Shown: piece by piece, positions 63,556-64,000 of the stretch
Layout: every line of letters begins with the position of its first letter
Position numbering within the stretch: position 1 is the first letter of the stretch
Assembly (NCBI RefSeq): GCF_028356935.1
Contig: NZ_CP102798.1
Location: forward strand, 2,604,001 to 2,668,000
From: Lysinibacillus sp. OF-1
GTDB lineage: Bacteria > Bacillota > Bacilli > Bacillales_A > Planococcaceae
Length of the DNA: 64,000 nt
Reading direction: 5' to 3'
Notes under the pieces: generated by a model
What the model saw: only the letters and a program-made list of their open reading frames with translations
Told to the model about the DNA's origin: nothing
The model's database searches: none
Position numbers and translations under genes: made by a program

Positions 63556-64000
63556 TTATTTATTGAACCTTACAATGTGATCAATTGAAAGACGTGAAGA
63601 GCCATAAGCTGGTGCAGCTGCTTCACCAATTGCTAATAATAGTATAGGTACTTCATTCGCAGGTAATTCCATGTACTCAGCAAATTTAGCTTTATCAAAC
63701 CCACCCATTGGAACTGTATCATAACCCATTTCTTTCGCTAATAGCATTATTTGCATAGAAACTAAGCCAGCATCAAAGTGTACGATATTTTCTAATGTTT
63801 TTGTCGAAGCTGAGCCATACATTGTTAATGCGTCTTGAGCAAGCTTATTGGCAATTTCTTCTGGCATATAGCCTAATTCCACATTTTTTGCATAGATTTC
63901 CTTTGCATTTAAATACATTTCAGTATCACCAATGACAGCAATAATGGCAGAGGCTGTTTCGATTTGCTCTTGATTAAACGAAAAGAAATTAATATTCTTT
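63556..64000 (-). CDS. Nitroreductase-family protein (partial, runs off right edge)
   Basis: The frame stays open from the stop at 63556 to the window edge, so the N-terminus is missing; 147 codons are seen. 'FNQEQIETASAIIAVIGDTEMY', 'MYGSASTKTLENIVHFDAGLVSMQIMLLAKEMGYDTVPMGGF' region and 'LAIGEAA' match YdgI-like FMN nitroreductases. It should reduce nitro compounds or quinones with NAD(P)H. The internal ATG at 63918 is not the true start. Confidence 0.9.
   Translation of the reverse strand, partial: KNINFFSFNQEQIETASAIIAVIGDTEMYLNAKEIYAKNVELGYMPEEIANKLAQDALTMYGSASTKTLENIVHFDAGLVSMQIMLLAKEMGYDTVPMGGFDKAKFAEYMELPANEVPILLLAIGEAAAPAYGSSRLSIDHIVRFNK

Overview
The window looks like chromosome of a low-GC Gram-positive bacterium of the Bacillales, most likely Lysinibacillus or a close relative. 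The reasons are strong AGGAGG-type ribosome binding sites with many GTG/TTG starts, an SLH-domain wall protein, B. subtilis-like gene pairs (YvgK-ModA-ModB, YrhE-YrhD-type formate dehydrogenase, Amj) and Bacillus cereus-group-like secreted toxins. The genus is inferred from gene content; no rRNA gene is present.

Region 1 (1-20540, all minus strand) is a hybrid polyketide/non-ribosomal peptide cluster, cut off by the left edge. A sigma-A promoter (20512-20540) precedes an Sfp-type PPTase; a KS-ACP-C-A[MT]-PCP-E megasynthase; an MFS exporter; an AT-less KS-KR-ACP protein; a discrete malonyl transacylase acting in trans; an A-PCP-C-A-PCP NRPS; and an NRPS starting with a C domain that runs off the window. 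Hand-read specificity residues give Asn (followed by epimerisation, so D-Asn), Leu and a Ser-like pocket. The Asn adenylation domain is interrupted by a methyltransferase between core motifs a2 and a3, and the KR has lost key catalytic residues.

Region 2 (20899-36770) is mostly molybdenum cofactor and formate dehydrogenase. After a UPF0126/TRIC membrane gene with an attenuator-like leader come a molybdate-type HTH/PBP regulator, divergent modAB (no modC), moaD-moaE-mobB-moeA-moeB (minus), moaB-mobA-moaC (plus), moaA-fdhD-DUF2294 (minus), and fdhA-DUF1641-Mrp ATPase (plus). Together these import molybdate, build Moco/MGD, sulfurate it and load it into a cytoplasmic cysteine-type formate dehydrogenase.

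Region 3 (36817-45534) holds housekeeping and accessory genes: hypothetical proteins, CbrC family, an ABM-domain protein, an ArsR-like regulator, an EamA transporter, an alpha/beta hydrolase probably controlled by the adjacent OmpR-type two-component system, and an Amj-type lipid II flippase.

Region 4 (45865-51324) is a virulence-like locus. Three consecutive paralogous secreted proteins of the HBL/NHE alpha-helical pore-forming enterotoxin family are followed by a secreted PI-specific phospholipase C with an extra C-terminal beta/gamma-crystallin-like module.

Region 5 (51873-64000) has two MFS transporters, an MntABCD-type metal ABC transporter, a TetR regulator divergent from an SDR dehydrogenase with a clear palindromic operator, an SLH protein, and a LysR regulator whose probable binding motif recurs upstream of a flavodoxin-fold oxidoreductase. 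A nitroreductase-family gene runs off the right edge.
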